A stretch of DNA of 64,000 nucleotides from Symbiodinium natans. Its lineage: Eukaryota; Sar; Dinophyceae; Suessiales; Symbiodiniaceae. The notes under the pieces were generated by a model, which was given only the letters and a program-made list of their open reading frames with translations, did not search any database and had not been told where the DNA came from. Below are positions 45,832 through 55,814 of the stretch, in pieces. Each line of letters begins with the position of its first letter. The first letter of the stretch is position 1. The DNA lies in the NCBI GenBank assembly GCA_905221605.1, contig CAJNDS010002535.1:964001-1028000 (forward strand). The letters run 5' to 3'. A program made the position numbers and the translations under genes.

Positions 45832-47286
45832 ATGGGAAAAGGATGGAATAAAGGACACGGCAAGTCCAAAGGCCTCAAAGGCAAGCAATCAAGATTGCCA
45901 CAAGAAGAGCTGGATGCAGCAAGGGAGGTGAACATGGAAAGAAGCGCGCGAGATCTCCCTACAAAAAGCCCTGGTTCGATTTCCAGGAGTAAAGCAAGGA
46001 GCCATGCTAGGCATCTTTCCTTAGCGGAAAGCGATGCGCGTTTCCGGGCGAACTCAACACCACGCCCTACACCACCTGCTCCTCCGCCAAGCAGGCGAGC
46101 CCAGGTGGAAGACGTGGCCGAAGCTCCTTCGGATGCAACCCAGGAGTGGCGCTCCGATCAGCTTTCCCCCTGGGAACGAAGGGTCAAGTTAAGAAGCTCC
46201 TCAGATTCAAGCGGGCACAGAAGGGAAGAGGTTCTCTCCCGAAACGCGGCTCCTCTGCCAAACTCCTCCTCATCGAACCCTGGGCGCCCTGATGCCCACG
46301 CGGAGGTTGAGGATCTCACCTCTCTTCTTGACCCCGCAAGCTCTCCCGAGAGCTCAGGGCGGCCCCTGGACAACAAAGCATCCAATGAAGGATCAATAGT
46401 CCTCCGTGAAGCAAACCCTCAGACAGATAGAGCGGCTAGTTCTGGAAGAAACGACGCAGTGGCAGTAGACGAGCGTCGGAGGGCAGCCCCACAGGAAGTC
46501 GCGTTCCACTTTCAAGGCCAGTGGAAGGCACACCGCGGCAAGCCAAAGGAACCTCTGCACTATCTTCCTGTCAACCTAGTCATGATCCATGACATCACCC
46601 ACAGCCTCCATGTCCGGGACACCATGGATCTGACTATGCTCATGTTCGGCCGTACGCGAGTAGCCTATGTAGCCGAATCGGCTCCCCTGGTGTGGAAATT
46701 TTCGGATGAAAGCCAAGCCGAAGAGGAGCGCATCAGTAATATCTTTCCCCGGTTAACGGCGAAGGTCTACTGGTATGGGCTTGTGCGAATCCGCCTGCTG
46801 TGGAGGGGCGGAGAGCAGGTGTTTCCATTTTACATGTCGCTGCAGGAGCGGTGTGTTCCAGGGGTTGAGGTTCTCACCCGTTTCGGCGCTGGAAGCCAGA
46901 GTTGTTTCCAGTTCTTGTGCTACATGGCCATCATTTTGGCCTATCTTCGAGCTGCAGGGTGGACCCTCCGCGATTTGGGACCACTAAATGTAGCTGTGAG
47001 TCGTACCACGGCGACTTCCCCCCATCCGAGGCTCATTTTCTTCGACACGAATGAATGGACATGGGAGGGAAAGGAAGCCAAACACAGCTGGACAGGCTTT
47101 TGGTCGCTTGTGGCGGATTTCAGCCCTTCACGCCAAGGCTGGCTGCGCGACAAGCTCAGACACGTTGGCGTGTACCCAAGGTGGTGCGCGGAAACACTGT
47201 TAATGGAGTGTCAGCCCTTCTGGAGCCATCTCAGCGAACAGGGCATTATCGACTCGGGAGGGCCCTGTTTCAGTGATCTGCGATGA
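45832..47286 (+). CDS. LINE ORF3: protein-kinase-like protein
   Basis: ATG at 45832, 3 nt after the ORF2 stop; 484 codons. The N-terminal 215 residues are Lys/Ser/Pro-rich and disordered-looking. The C-terminal half has kinase-like landmarks: VAYVAESAPLVWKFS (Lys about 289), GWTLRDLGPLNVAV (Asp 381, Asn 386, like the HRDxxxxN loop with Leu for His) and LIFFDTNEW (Asp 405, like DFG). Spacing between the D-N loop and the metal-binding Asp fits protein and aminoglycoside kinases. Substrate unknown; it could be a pseudokinase, as no Gly-rich loop is obvious. Close coupling to ORF2 suggests reinitiation or a polycistronic RNA. Confidence 0.55.
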   Translation: MGKGWNKGHGKSKGLKGKQSRLPQEELDAAREVNMERSARDLPTKSPGSISRSKARSHARHLSLAESDARFRANSTPRPTPPAPPPSRRAQVEDVAEAPSDATQEWRSDQLSPWERRVKLRSSSDSSGHRREEVLSRNAAPLPNSSSSNPGRPDAHAEVEDLTSLLDPASSPESSGRPLDNKASNEGSIVLREANPQTDRAASSGRNDAVAVDERRRAAPQEVAFHFQGQWKAHRGKPKEPLHYLPVNLVMIHDITHSLHVRDTMDLTMLMFGRTRVAYVAESAPLVWKFSDESQAEEERISNIFPRLTAKVYWYGLVRIRLLWRGGEQVFPFYMSLQERCVPGVEVLTRFGAGSQSCFQFLCYMAIILAYLRAAGWTLRDLGPLNVAVSRTTATSPHPRLIFFDTNEWTWEGKEAKHSWTGFWSLVADFSPSRQGWLRDKLRHVGVYPRWCAETLLMECQPFWSHLSEQGIIDSGGPCFSDLR

Positions 47287-47531
47287 GCCAGAAGGTGAGT
47301 TTCTCCCTGTGCTGCGGCGAGAATCTTGTCAAGTCTGTAAAGACTCTGAGGGATGGTGAGGTTCTCCCTGCCCGTAGCTCTTTCCGTAACATCTCGGATG
47401 CCTTCACAAGCACGGCCGTGTTTAGCAGGCCAAGGCATTCCCGAGAGTAGTTGTTCTCACTGTTTCACCTTAACTTCCGGGGCTTTGGTCCCGAAGAGCC
47501 TAATTGGCTAGCGACGTTGCCCGCTTTCGAG

Positions 47532-48065
47532 TGATATATGTGACCCTCCTAGTTTCCCAGTTGACACGTGATGTGCACTTGAGTTGTCTGCTATGAGTGT
47601 GAAGCATAGGCACGAGGACATGTCAGGCAGTGCAGATTTCTTTTGGCTTGGTGAGACCTTGTTTTGAGTGGGAAGAACCGTTTTCTGTTCGTTTTCTCGA
47701 AACTCGTTTGTCGGAACTCGTTTCCTGTTTGTGACCTGGTATTTGGTGACCAGAAGTGACTCAAGCCAGTTTAGGTCTGCACAGAGCTCAGCAGAGCACC
47801 TAAGAGGTGCTAGGAACCTACCCACAGTGTTTAGGAGTAGAAGTTCCATGGCTGAGTGTTTTCACCTGAAGTACCTTTGTTTTCCCATGTCTGGCAGACA
47901 GTGTTTGAAGCTGGAGAGCCGTGCTCGCATTGGCTCAAGACGAGCGGAGCTCGAGAAGCTGTGAACAGCGCAGTGAAAAGAGTCCGCACTTCGTGCTGTG
48001 AGGGTTGAGTGTAGTCTTGACCTGAGGTCCCTTAGGCCCCCGTAGCTGTGCCACGAGTTTCAACG
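47532..48065 (+). repeat. Copia 3 3' LTR, remainder after the LINE
   Basis: Begins with the second copy of the LINE target duplication (47532-47544) and then matches 28258-28778, with one substitution seen. TTGGCTCAAG at 47930-47939. TSD TGGAT follows at 48066-48070. Confidence 0.9.
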
Positions 48066-48070
48066 TGGAT

Positions 48071-50220
48071 GGTTGTTGGTGCATTTTGTTTGTTTCAGAG
48101 ACTTGAAAGCTTGTTGCTTGTAGGCAGAGGCCAAGGTGGCAGGCAGCGTGCTTGCTGACTGGCCATGAAGTTGAATGAGCTGCTGTCTTCGCCGCAGCGC
48201 CTCAGCGCTGCAGAGTGGACAGCTGCGGCCGGACCCCACGCCAAGACCCAACTGGAGTGCCTGCTTCCAAGGACAGACGCAGTCGAAGCCAGCGCAGATG
48301 GAGAAGCAGCCGATCGAGTTTGGCATGGTCGCAAATGCGGGAGCAGCCTACGGGGTGGTTGATCGTTCCGTCTACACGAGCTGTAGCAAGCCATCGCGCG
48401 TGCAGACATGTCGCAGGAGATATGCTGGCAAGCACATGAATTCACTCAGTAAAACAGGCAACCGCTACAGACCATGACCGTGTAGCCAGCCAAGCAGCGG
48501 AGACGACCACGCACGAACAAGCATGAGCATCTTGTTTTGGTGCCTCCCTGCATTCAGAGAAACGTGTACATGTCAAACAGGAGACGCGCAGCCGAGTTGG
48601 TCGGTCGTCGTTGTTTAGAGAAAGAAGCCTACAGGGTCCACCTCCGGGTCAACGACAATCATGAAGCCATGGGCCACAGAGCCCGCCCAAGCAGAATCGC
48701 AGGAGCAGCACTGCCGGTCGGCCCTCATTGTGATCGGTAGGATGGAACTCATAGTTCCAGGTACCAATCTGCAGTAACTGGATGGCCCGCCGAACGGTGG
48801 CCCAGAATGCCCTTCAAGAACGGTGCCACTCACCGCCCGGTCCTGGCCCGAATGTCCATAGCAGGCCTTTGTTTGAGTGGTCAAACCATGACAAACGTCC
48901 TTGCCATTGCCTGCACCCTGGCCTTTGTGGTAAACTGGTCCAGCTTCTTCCTTTCGATCTTTGAGAGGTAAAGATGAAGATGAACACCGCAGACGCACTG
49001 TTGTGAAGTTATCCAAGACGCTTTGAATGCCATTGTTGCGGTAAGCTGGTGAAGACCCTGCATTATCGATTTAAGTGGAGCCGTCAAGTTGCCACCTGGT
49101 GGGCCCAGATGGGAAAAACGCAAACATAAATGATGTACCTTGAGAATACCTTCTAAAAGAGAAGCCTTCCTGTGTGGTAACATTGCTGTATCTGTTTATC
49201 CACAATTCTGCTCGCTGGACCGGGCTGCGGCAAGTGGTGCAAGGGCACAGATGGTGCTAATGGTGGGGCGATCGGGAATCGGGTGCTGCGCACCTTCTTG
49301 CAGTTTGCAACGCGGCCGCTGGCAAGCTGCGCCAAGAACGGTCGATCTCCGCACAGAATTAAAGGCATTGGCAAGTCACCTTGATAAGCACCTTATCCCT
49401 TCGGGCTTGTTGCGCACGGCGGCGGCTTCAACTTGAAGGGGAAAAAAAGGCTGCACACTCCGGCACAAGAGCTTGCCAGCCAGCCTTGAGTTTTAGCACC
49501 AAAATTTGCTTGCCGAATCGCAGTGGATCTATTACCATGATCCACCATGCAACCCCATCCACACACTCACTTGTTCTATCTTCTCCCGTTCCCTTCAAGC
49601 CCCCCTTGAAGCCCTCTTTAAGCCCCTTAAACCCCTTAAAGGCCCCCCTTGAGCCCTTCCCCCTTACCGTTTCAGCCTGTTTTGGCTTAACATAGCTAGA
49701 CAGCTCAGAGCCTGGCACGTGGTGCAGTCATTTTTTAGTGTTGCATGCGGACTTGGGCAAACCTCTTTGGCAGGCGCTAACTTTGCCAAGGGCACCTGCG
49801 CGGTCTATCGATGTTCGGCTTGTGGCGAATGTTTCTTGGCTTCTTATTGTTGGAAGTCTGGTTCTGTAAGTTTGCAAATGTAGGCATATACAGTGAACGG
49901 TGTGCCCACCGGCCAATCTACCAGGGCACAGCACGGAGGGACAGGTAGGTGACTAAGTTGCGAAACAGCGAAGACCCCAAGGAGATCTGGCTGCAGACGG
50001 TTCGGGCACAAAGCATATAAGGCGATAAACAAGAAACAACATTTACGGCTTTTTTGCTTGAAAAAAGCAAAATATAAGGGAAAGGTTTTCTGGAAGGTTG
50101 CCCATCTGTGAAAGGAACAGAAGGGAATATGACAAAGTGTTGTGGAAAGGTCCACGCCAAAGAAGTTGCCTACCACTGCTTTCTTATACAAGTTGCTTTC
50201 TTGTGTTTTGTCAGCTAAAA
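48071..50220. other. No gene recognised
   Basis: Short frames on both strands lack recognisable motifs. A C/T-rich patch of AAGCCCCTT-like units lies at about 49595-49660. Confidence 0.5.
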
Positions 50221-50760
50221 GCAAGCAGAAGAAGAGAAGGGAAGGAAAAAGTGAGAGAGAGATAACAAGAATGCTGCAAGAAAAAGAAGAGACAGAAAGG
50301 AAGGAGACGACAAAGTAAGGCTCTTTCTAGATCCTTCTTAGAAGAGAAGAGCCATCTTCTCTGCGCCTTGTTTTGTGTCTTCCTCTTCTCTGTTCATACG
50401 TTTCTTTGCTCTTTCCATTTTTTGTTTAGTCTCTTCTCTCTTCTCTCTCTTCTCTGCTCTTGAAATTGAAGACTCTGTTCCTTTCTTCTTCTGTTTTGCA
50501 TGGATGGTAATTATGCTTTAGCAAATTCCTTCTTTGCCCGATCGCCTCTGTTCTTTTTCTTGTTTCCGCAAAAACGGGTTTGTTTGAATTTTGAAGGGAA
50601 AATCAAGAGAAGAGAAAGAGAAGAAAAAGAGGAAAGATGAAAACAAGCAGCATTCCTTTTGATCTCTTCTTTCTGCTTCTCTCTTTATTTCTCTTCTTGT
50701 TCTTCTTTAGAGCTTGAAAGAACAAAGAAGAAAAAGAAGAAAGCAGACGATGATCGATTG
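50221..50760. repeat. Low-complexity purine/pyrimidine tracts
   Basis: Long GAA/GAGA-rich runs (50221-50310, 50600-50650, 50720-50745) alternate with CTT/TCT-rich runs (50330-50500, 50660-50710). Complementary runs could fold into long hairpins. No gene seen. Confidence 0.6.
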
Positions 50761-50883
50761 GTGCATTCCCCCTGGATGTCCATGGTTCTGGCTGCAAGTC
50801 CACTGGTTCTGTTATGGGAACATCAGGCTAAGTTGCCTCTTCCACGGAACTCCGGGCAAACTTCGACTTCTTCGAAAAAATTG

Positions 50884-52119
50884 TAATCACAAAGGCTTAT
50901 TATTTATTATCTGGATTCATCTTTGGAATCTCCGAAACATTAAAATCAGTCCTTATAAGAATTCATCAGGAAATAGGATTATATATCTCCAAGAAAACCA
51001 GAACTTCTATGATATAAGCATCACGTTGCATGGCTTTCTTGTAATCTTCTTTTTTAGTAATGCCTGGCTTGTTTGGAGGATTTGGAAATTATTTTGTACC
51101 TATATTTCAAGCCTCTCCAGAAGTGGTATATCCTAGAGTAAATAATTCTTCTATCTTAATTCTTTTCGGAGGTGGTACAGGATGAACATTTTTTCCATCT
51201 TTATCCACTTCTTTTATGACTTTATCACCTTCAAGTACAGGAAATCTTATTAATAATCTCTGGTATATCTTCATGTCTTACATCTCTTCACTTTTGGACA
51301 ACAATTCTAAATCTGAGATCTCATTATCTGACATTAAAGACTATCCCATTATTTCCTGGGGCTTTCTTGATTACAGCTTTCATGCTTTTATCAACATTAC
51401 CAATCTTACCTGGTACACTTCTTTTAATATTGGGTGATCTTCATTCGAATACACTTTTCTTTGATCCTATATTTGGAGGAGATCCTATATTCTATCAACA
51501 TTTATTTTGGTTTTTTGGACATCCAGAAGTTTACATCTTAATAATTCCTGCATTTGTGATCATTTCCATAAGAATTTCTGGGATTTTACAATTAATAATC
51601 TTTGGTAACCAATCAATGATCTTTGCCATGTCATCTATTTCTCTTCTTGGAAGTCTTGTTTGGGGGCATCATATGTATTCTGTAGGTTTAGAAAGTGATA
51701 CAAGAGCCTATTTTACAGGAGTTACAATCTTAATATCCTTACCAACTGGTACAAATCTTTAATTGGCTCTTTACATATCTTGGAAATCCACCATTATTAC
51801 ACCTTAGAATTAGTTCTGTCTTCTTCTCACATCTCTTTTTATTAATTCTACAGGAATAATTCTTGGAAATGCAGTAGATCTTGGAATACTTGATGCATAT
51901 TATGTTGTGGCACATTTTCTTTCGGTCTTTCTTTAATTAAGAGCTATAATTTCTATCTTCTCTGGAATAATTTTTAATGGAGAAAAAAATTGTTGGCACT
52001 AAGAATTTATTACTTTCATCCTCTAGTACACTTTCTCTTTTTCATCTACATTTAATATTTATTGGTATTCTTCTTACCTTTTCCCCAATGCATTTCTTAG
52101 GATTTAATGTTATGCCAAG
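50884..52119 (+). pseudogene. cox1: Mitochondrial cox1 copy (NUMT), 5' and central part
   Basis: AT-rich DNA unlike its neighbours encodes, over several frames, cytochrome c oxidase subunit 1: NHK near 50886, MPGLFGGFGNYFVPIF, LHSNTLFFDPIFGGDP, HLFWFFGHPEVYILIIPAF (copper/haem region), LVWGHHMYSVGLESDTRAYF, YYVVAHF, and HFLGFNVMP at 52119. Several frameshifts, a deletion between VNN and GGGTG, and a TGA at the Trp of GTGW (51183-51185) show it is not a functional nuclear gene. The 3' end lies beyond the YR element at 63580-63632. A piece of true mitochondrial DNA is less likely given the nuclear-type flanks, but misassembly cannot be excluded here. Confidence 0.85.
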
Positions 52120-52309
52120 AAGCTAATACTCCTTTGAAAAAGGATGTTTGCTTTATTCTTGATGTATGAAGATTTTTCATGTGAGTGAAAAATCAGCATG
52201 AATATGTTTGCAGCATGCTTGTGGATGTGAGTTTTTCCAGGTCAAGCCGGGGAAAAGTTAGCCATTTTGGCTCAAGTTTTTCCAGGTCAAGCCGGGGAAA
52301 AACTTTTTC
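52120..52309 (+). repeat. Repeat A1 of the YR element
   Basis: Matches A2 (63301-63445) from AAGCTAATACTCC to CTTTTTC, but is 45 bp longer because it contains a spliced-leader relic and a duplicated 26-bp segment (52231-52256 and 52276-52301). Confidence 0.88.
52259..52276 (+). other. Spliced-leader relic within repeat A1
   Basis: TAGCCATTTTGGCTCAAG equals the last 18 nt of the 22-nt dinoflagellate spliced leader. It is joined to TTTTTCCAGG, exactly where A2 has GTGAG/TTTTTCCAGG, so the junction looks like trans-splicing at an AG acceptor within repeat A. Confidence 0.85.
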
Positions 52310-52336
52310 GCAAGGGGCGGCTGTAGCTGTGCTCTC

Positions 52337-53131
52337 ATGGCCTTTCCTGTGCTTGCGTTGGCTTGTGCGCTGCAGCTGTGTCTCCATGTGATTGCTCACG
52401 ACAACGACAGTGACTATTCTGGAGGCCCTCGTACTGACAGCGATGCCCCCGATTGTGATGGACTTGAGAATGAGCCTGCGTTGATTTTGCAGGGCGTGGA
52501 ACACGTTTACCCGGAGTCGGGCCCGACCGGGTCTACCTCCGGCGCTGCACCAGTGCCCTCCGCGCCCGCCCTGGCTGGCCAGCAGGTTCATCGCTTCTGC
52601 GACAATGGTGGGCGCTGGGACGCCCATGTGACGACTGCTTCACGTTCGACTGCCATGCATGATCCGGCTGCGGTTCTGAGCCCGTCGGCTTTGCGCGCTG
52701 CGTGCCGCAGTCGTTCTCCTCGTGGTAGTGGTCCGGTGCCTACCAGCCTTCCAGCTGTGGGTGTCAATGACCCTGGCTCCTGCCATGCATTCCTCCGGAC
52801 AGAGGCTTGGGCCGCGCTGGTGGCCAGGGTGGATATTCTCGAGAATCATGTTGGGCTCTCAGTAGGCCCAGCCGAGCCGCTTGCTGCAAGGTCTGCGCCC
52901 GTGACTGACCTCGAGCTCTCCCGCGCGACTGTAGTCCGGCTGCTGCATGAGATGTGCTCCATCAGAGTCGAGGCTTTCACTGGCTTCTTGGCTGCCGATT
53001 TTGAGAGGCTGCTGCGTCTCTGCTTGGTGACCGCGAAGTTAGCTCGCCTGGATTCCCTGGATCAAGCTCTTCTTCATCCTCTTCTGACTGGCGCGCGGCT
53101 CTGTTTGGTCCCAGACACTCCTCCACGCTGA
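52337..53131 (+). CDS. YR element ORF1, unknown
   Basis: The first ATG after A1 (52337) opens 264 codons. The N-terminus MAFPVLALACALQLCLHVIA is hydrophobic and signal-peptide-like; the middle is acidic, Ser/Pro/Ala-rich; the C-terminal third is helical (RATVVRLLHEMCSIRVEAFTG). No family recognised. It may be a structural protein or a decayed N-terminal part of the recombinase reading unit. 53132-53388 has no feature apart from short frames. Confidence 0.45.
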   Translation: MAFPVLALACALQLCLHVIAHDNDSDYSGGPRTDSDAPDCDGLENEPALILQGVEHVYPESGPTGSTSGAAPVPSAPALAGQQVHRFCDNGGRWDAHVTTASRSTAMHDPAAVLSPSALRAACRSRSPRGSGPVPTSLPAVGVNDPGSCHAFLRTEAWAALVARVDILENHVGLSVGPAEPLAARSAPVTDLELSRATVVRLLHEMCSIRVEAFTGFLAADFERLLRLCLVTAKLARLDSLDQALLHPLLTGARLCLVPDTPPR

Positions 53132-53388
53132 TCTGTGCTTCAGGTGAGCCGCGTGTGCCCTTGTTTAAAGCCAGAAATGTACTGTACAGGTCCTAGTTTT
53201 TCAACAACCGCGCATGTTTCGTTCTTCGAACGTGAAATGCTGGGGTCCTGTCCGCTAGCTCGGATGGTGTGAGTGACCCATTAGGCGATGGACAGCTGCT
53301 GTTACTCCGGTCCGCCAGTTCCTCTGGTGTGAGTTGAGTTACATGAGCGTCTCGCGCCTGCTTGGCTCTCAGCAGACCTCTGCCCGGC

Positions 53389-55418
53389 ATGGCTGGTTGT
53401 GCTCCCTTCGGGGGTACACTCAGCGGGCAGACGGGTGCGCCTTCAGTTTTGTTTCAGAGTGGGGATGGTAGATCGCTTCAGGTGCACAATGACATTGTTC
53501 GGGGTGCCTGGAACTCCCTTGTTGCCCCTCGACCTTCTGACCCCATGGACATGCTTTTTGATGAGTGTGACCCTTTAAAGTTTCCATTGCATAGACCGCG
53601 CATGGCTTGGCAATCTTCCGATCCGCCTTCAGTGTGGTCTGAGAGACTTCGTTGCTCCAGCCACGGTGGCAAGGCCACGTTTCTGAAGTGTGTCAGGAAT
53701 GTGGAGGTGGCCACGTGGCGTGAGGTGATGGACTCACTTCTTCAAAAGGCCCTCAAAAGATGGTACGCGGTTATCTCCAGATGGGAGCCCGCCTTGGAGA
53801 TTGTGAAGCAGGTGATACTTGTTGCCTTCGCCGACGGCATCCAGGTCTTGAGTGACTACTTGACACCCAAGGCTCCTTCGACTTTGCTCAAGCGTGCTGG
53901 TTCCTTGAAGCTGCTGGATGCTGCCCTCGCTTCCCCTGGGGACTACGCTTTCCTCCGCTTGAGCGTGACCTTTACAATGCTCTGTCTCGCTTGCGTGACC
54001 AGGGTAAGAGTCTCAGCGCTCTTCAGGGCATCAAGGAGGCTGTTGGCTTCTGCTACTTCGTTCTCGGGCTGCAGGAGTGCGAGGCCCTTGTGATGAGCAG
54101 GAGATGTCGAGGCATCACCATCAACTGCGTCCTGAAGCCGGTGACACAAGCATCCCCCTTTTCAGTAGAGGACCTAAAACAGCTGCTGGGACACGTGTTG
54201 AGACCATTGGACGTGTGGGATGCAATCTTTTGCGGTGCAGTGCTCTTGGCGGTCTACAGCCGCTCAAGGTGGGCCGACATGCAGTACGCTGAAGCATTGT
54301 CTCTGGATCGGGATGCATCGGGGAGAGTCGTCTTCATCGACCTTCAAACCGCAAGGCGTAAAACCATGATGGCCAAGCAACATCGACATAAGTTCCTCAC
54401 TATGACAGCCCCGGCACAAGGCGTTAGCCCTGATTCCTGGGTGGAGGCTTGGCTTGGTGTTTGCTCGCAAGTTGGTTTCGTGCCTTGTGACGGTTGGCCG
54501 GTCATGCCAGCCCCAGATGAGCATGGACGTCCTACAGTGCGTGCCTTGTCTTCGGCGGAGGCCTCGGCGTGGATTCGGCACCTGCTTGGGAATGACAAGG
54601 TGGATGACAGGCGTCTCTCTTCCCATTCTTGCAAGTGTACATTGCTCAGCATGCTGTCAAAGTTCGGGGCCTCGGTTGACGTGAGGGCTTGTCTCGGATA
54701 CCATGTCGGCAAGAATCAGACAGTCTTCACGTATTCCCGAGAAGCCGCTGCAGGACCGCTTCGAGTTCTACAAGACATGTTGACTGCCATCCAAAGGGGT
54801 GAGTTTCGGCCGGACGAAACTCGCTCGGGACGCTTTGTGACGAGTGACCATCTGGCGTGGGAGCAGACGAGAGAGGAAAGGGATTGGTATCCTGAAATGG
54901 GGCCCTTGGCCTCTGAATTGGTGACGGAGGGCGACTTGCAGTCCCTTGCTGAGCCAGATCCTGCAGAAGTTCCCCCGCGTGAAGAGGTTCAAGAACCTGT
55001 GCCGGAGCCCCCTTGGCTTGAACTAGGTGATCCAGTTGCTGACTCCCCTCGTCCTCTTGACAGCTCGGAGCTCGACACTGCACTTGTCAACGGTGAGCCT
55101 GTTGATCCTCCAACCTTTGGTGGTAATCCCTCACTGGTCCAGGAGAGCTCATCCTCAGGGGAGGACGGGAGCGAATCGTCGACGGAGAGCACCTCCAGCA
55201 ATGATGCAGAAGTGCCCCTCAATGTGGTCCAGGTCCCTGTAGCGCCTGACGGGACTAAGTTTCTTAGGCGCAAGAAGTCGCGCATGTGTCATCTTCTTCG
55301 AGATGGTGACGTGAGGCGCCTGCTTTGCGGTCGAGCGGTCAGTGACTTCTACATTCCGGCGGGTCTGATTCTTCTACATTCCGGCGGGTCTGATTCTTCT
55401 ACATTCCGGCGGGTCTGA
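53389..55418 (+). pseudogene. Tyrosine recombinase of the YR element (one frameshift)
   Basis: The frame from 53389 holds a helical core-binding part (VILVAFADGIQVLSDYLTP) and shifts at about 53945 into the frame reading PPLERDLYNALSRLRDQGKS. Catalytic part: AVYSRSRWADMQY (Arg), RRLSSHSCKCTLLS (His-x-x-Lys, H near 54623), GYHVG (His near 54698), FTYSRE (Tyr 54732-54734). The catalytic set R, H-x-x-K, H, Y is complete. Afterwards come AIQRGEFRPDETRSGRF and an acidic Glu/Pro/Ser-rich tail. The order of motifs fits DIRS/Crypton-type recombinases. Position upstream of gag and RT is unusual; the minus-strand relic has the same order. Confidence 0.78.
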
Positions 55419-55420
55419 TT
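55346..55420 (+). repeat. Three tandem copies of a 25-bp unit
   Basis: CTTCTACATTCCGGCGGGTC plus TGATT, three times. As 25 is not a multiple of three, the recombinase tail reads the unit in all three frames before stopping. This may be a slippage expansion. Confidence 0.9.
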
Positions 55421-55814
55421 CGATATGATACAAGTGTTTGTCGGCAATGCCTCAAAGGGGCTTCAGACGCTGACCTGACCTTTTAAGCAAGGTCGTCGCT
55501 TGACTGGCCGTCAGGACGCTGAGTCGCCTTCGTGTCATTCCCAGGTGATTACACGTGCCCCCTGGTGCGACTTTAAGTTTTGTATAAACTTGACCCATGT
55601 TTTCTTGGGATCGTATCATTCCCAGAGAGTGCGCGATGCTGCAGTGTCTTTGGCGCCTCGACCTGTGATGATGCAGCTCTTCGGCAGACCATGATGCGCG
55701 CGCACGCATCCTGCACCTGTGCATGGTGGATTCAGCACTCTTTGGCACCATGACCTGAGGTTGCACCGTGCTCGCCCGCTCCTCCGCAGGTTTTGCTCTG
55801 GCGCTAGGAGTGCC

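Larger units (their letters stand above)
38723..47531 (+). mobile_element. LINE-type retrotransposon with spliced-leader 5' end
   Basis: 8809 bp inserted into the copia 3 3' LTR with a 13-bp target duplication TGATATATGTGAC (38710-38722, 47532-47544). It starts with TTGGCTCAAG, the 3' end of the dinoflagellate spliced leader, and ends ...GCTTTCGAG without a poly(A) tail. It encodes a zinc-ribbon ORF, an APE-endonuclease/RT/RNase H ORF and a third, kinase-like ORF. Confidence 0.88.
28242..48065 (+). mobile_element. Copia 3: LTR retrotransposon carrying two nested insertions
   Basis: The 5' LTR is 28242-28778. The 3' LTR is split: 38707-38722 and 47545-48065 (16 + 521 = 537 bp, equal to the 5' LTR). 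The target duplication TGGAT is at 28237-28241 and 48066-48070. The LTRs differ at one base that I could find (28349-28350 region against 47640), so it is young. Insertions inside: a 925-bp TIR element in gag and an 8.8-kb LINE in the 3' LTR. Confidence 0.9.

Noticed and set aside
47291-47440. Minus-strand frame at the LINE 3' end resembling recombinase tail wording (RLDKILAAAQG)
   Set aside because: Only a few residues resemble the LDKILVAIQ stretch of the recombinase; the catalytic motifs are absent.
50714-51136. 140-codon ORF at the start of the cox1 copy
   Set aside because: It joins low-complexity sequence to out-of-frame cox1; the cox1 reading needs other frames, so it is not a gene of its own.
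53132-53388. Short frames between ORF1 and the recombinase
   Set aside because: No support as coding; probably a spacer or decayed junction.
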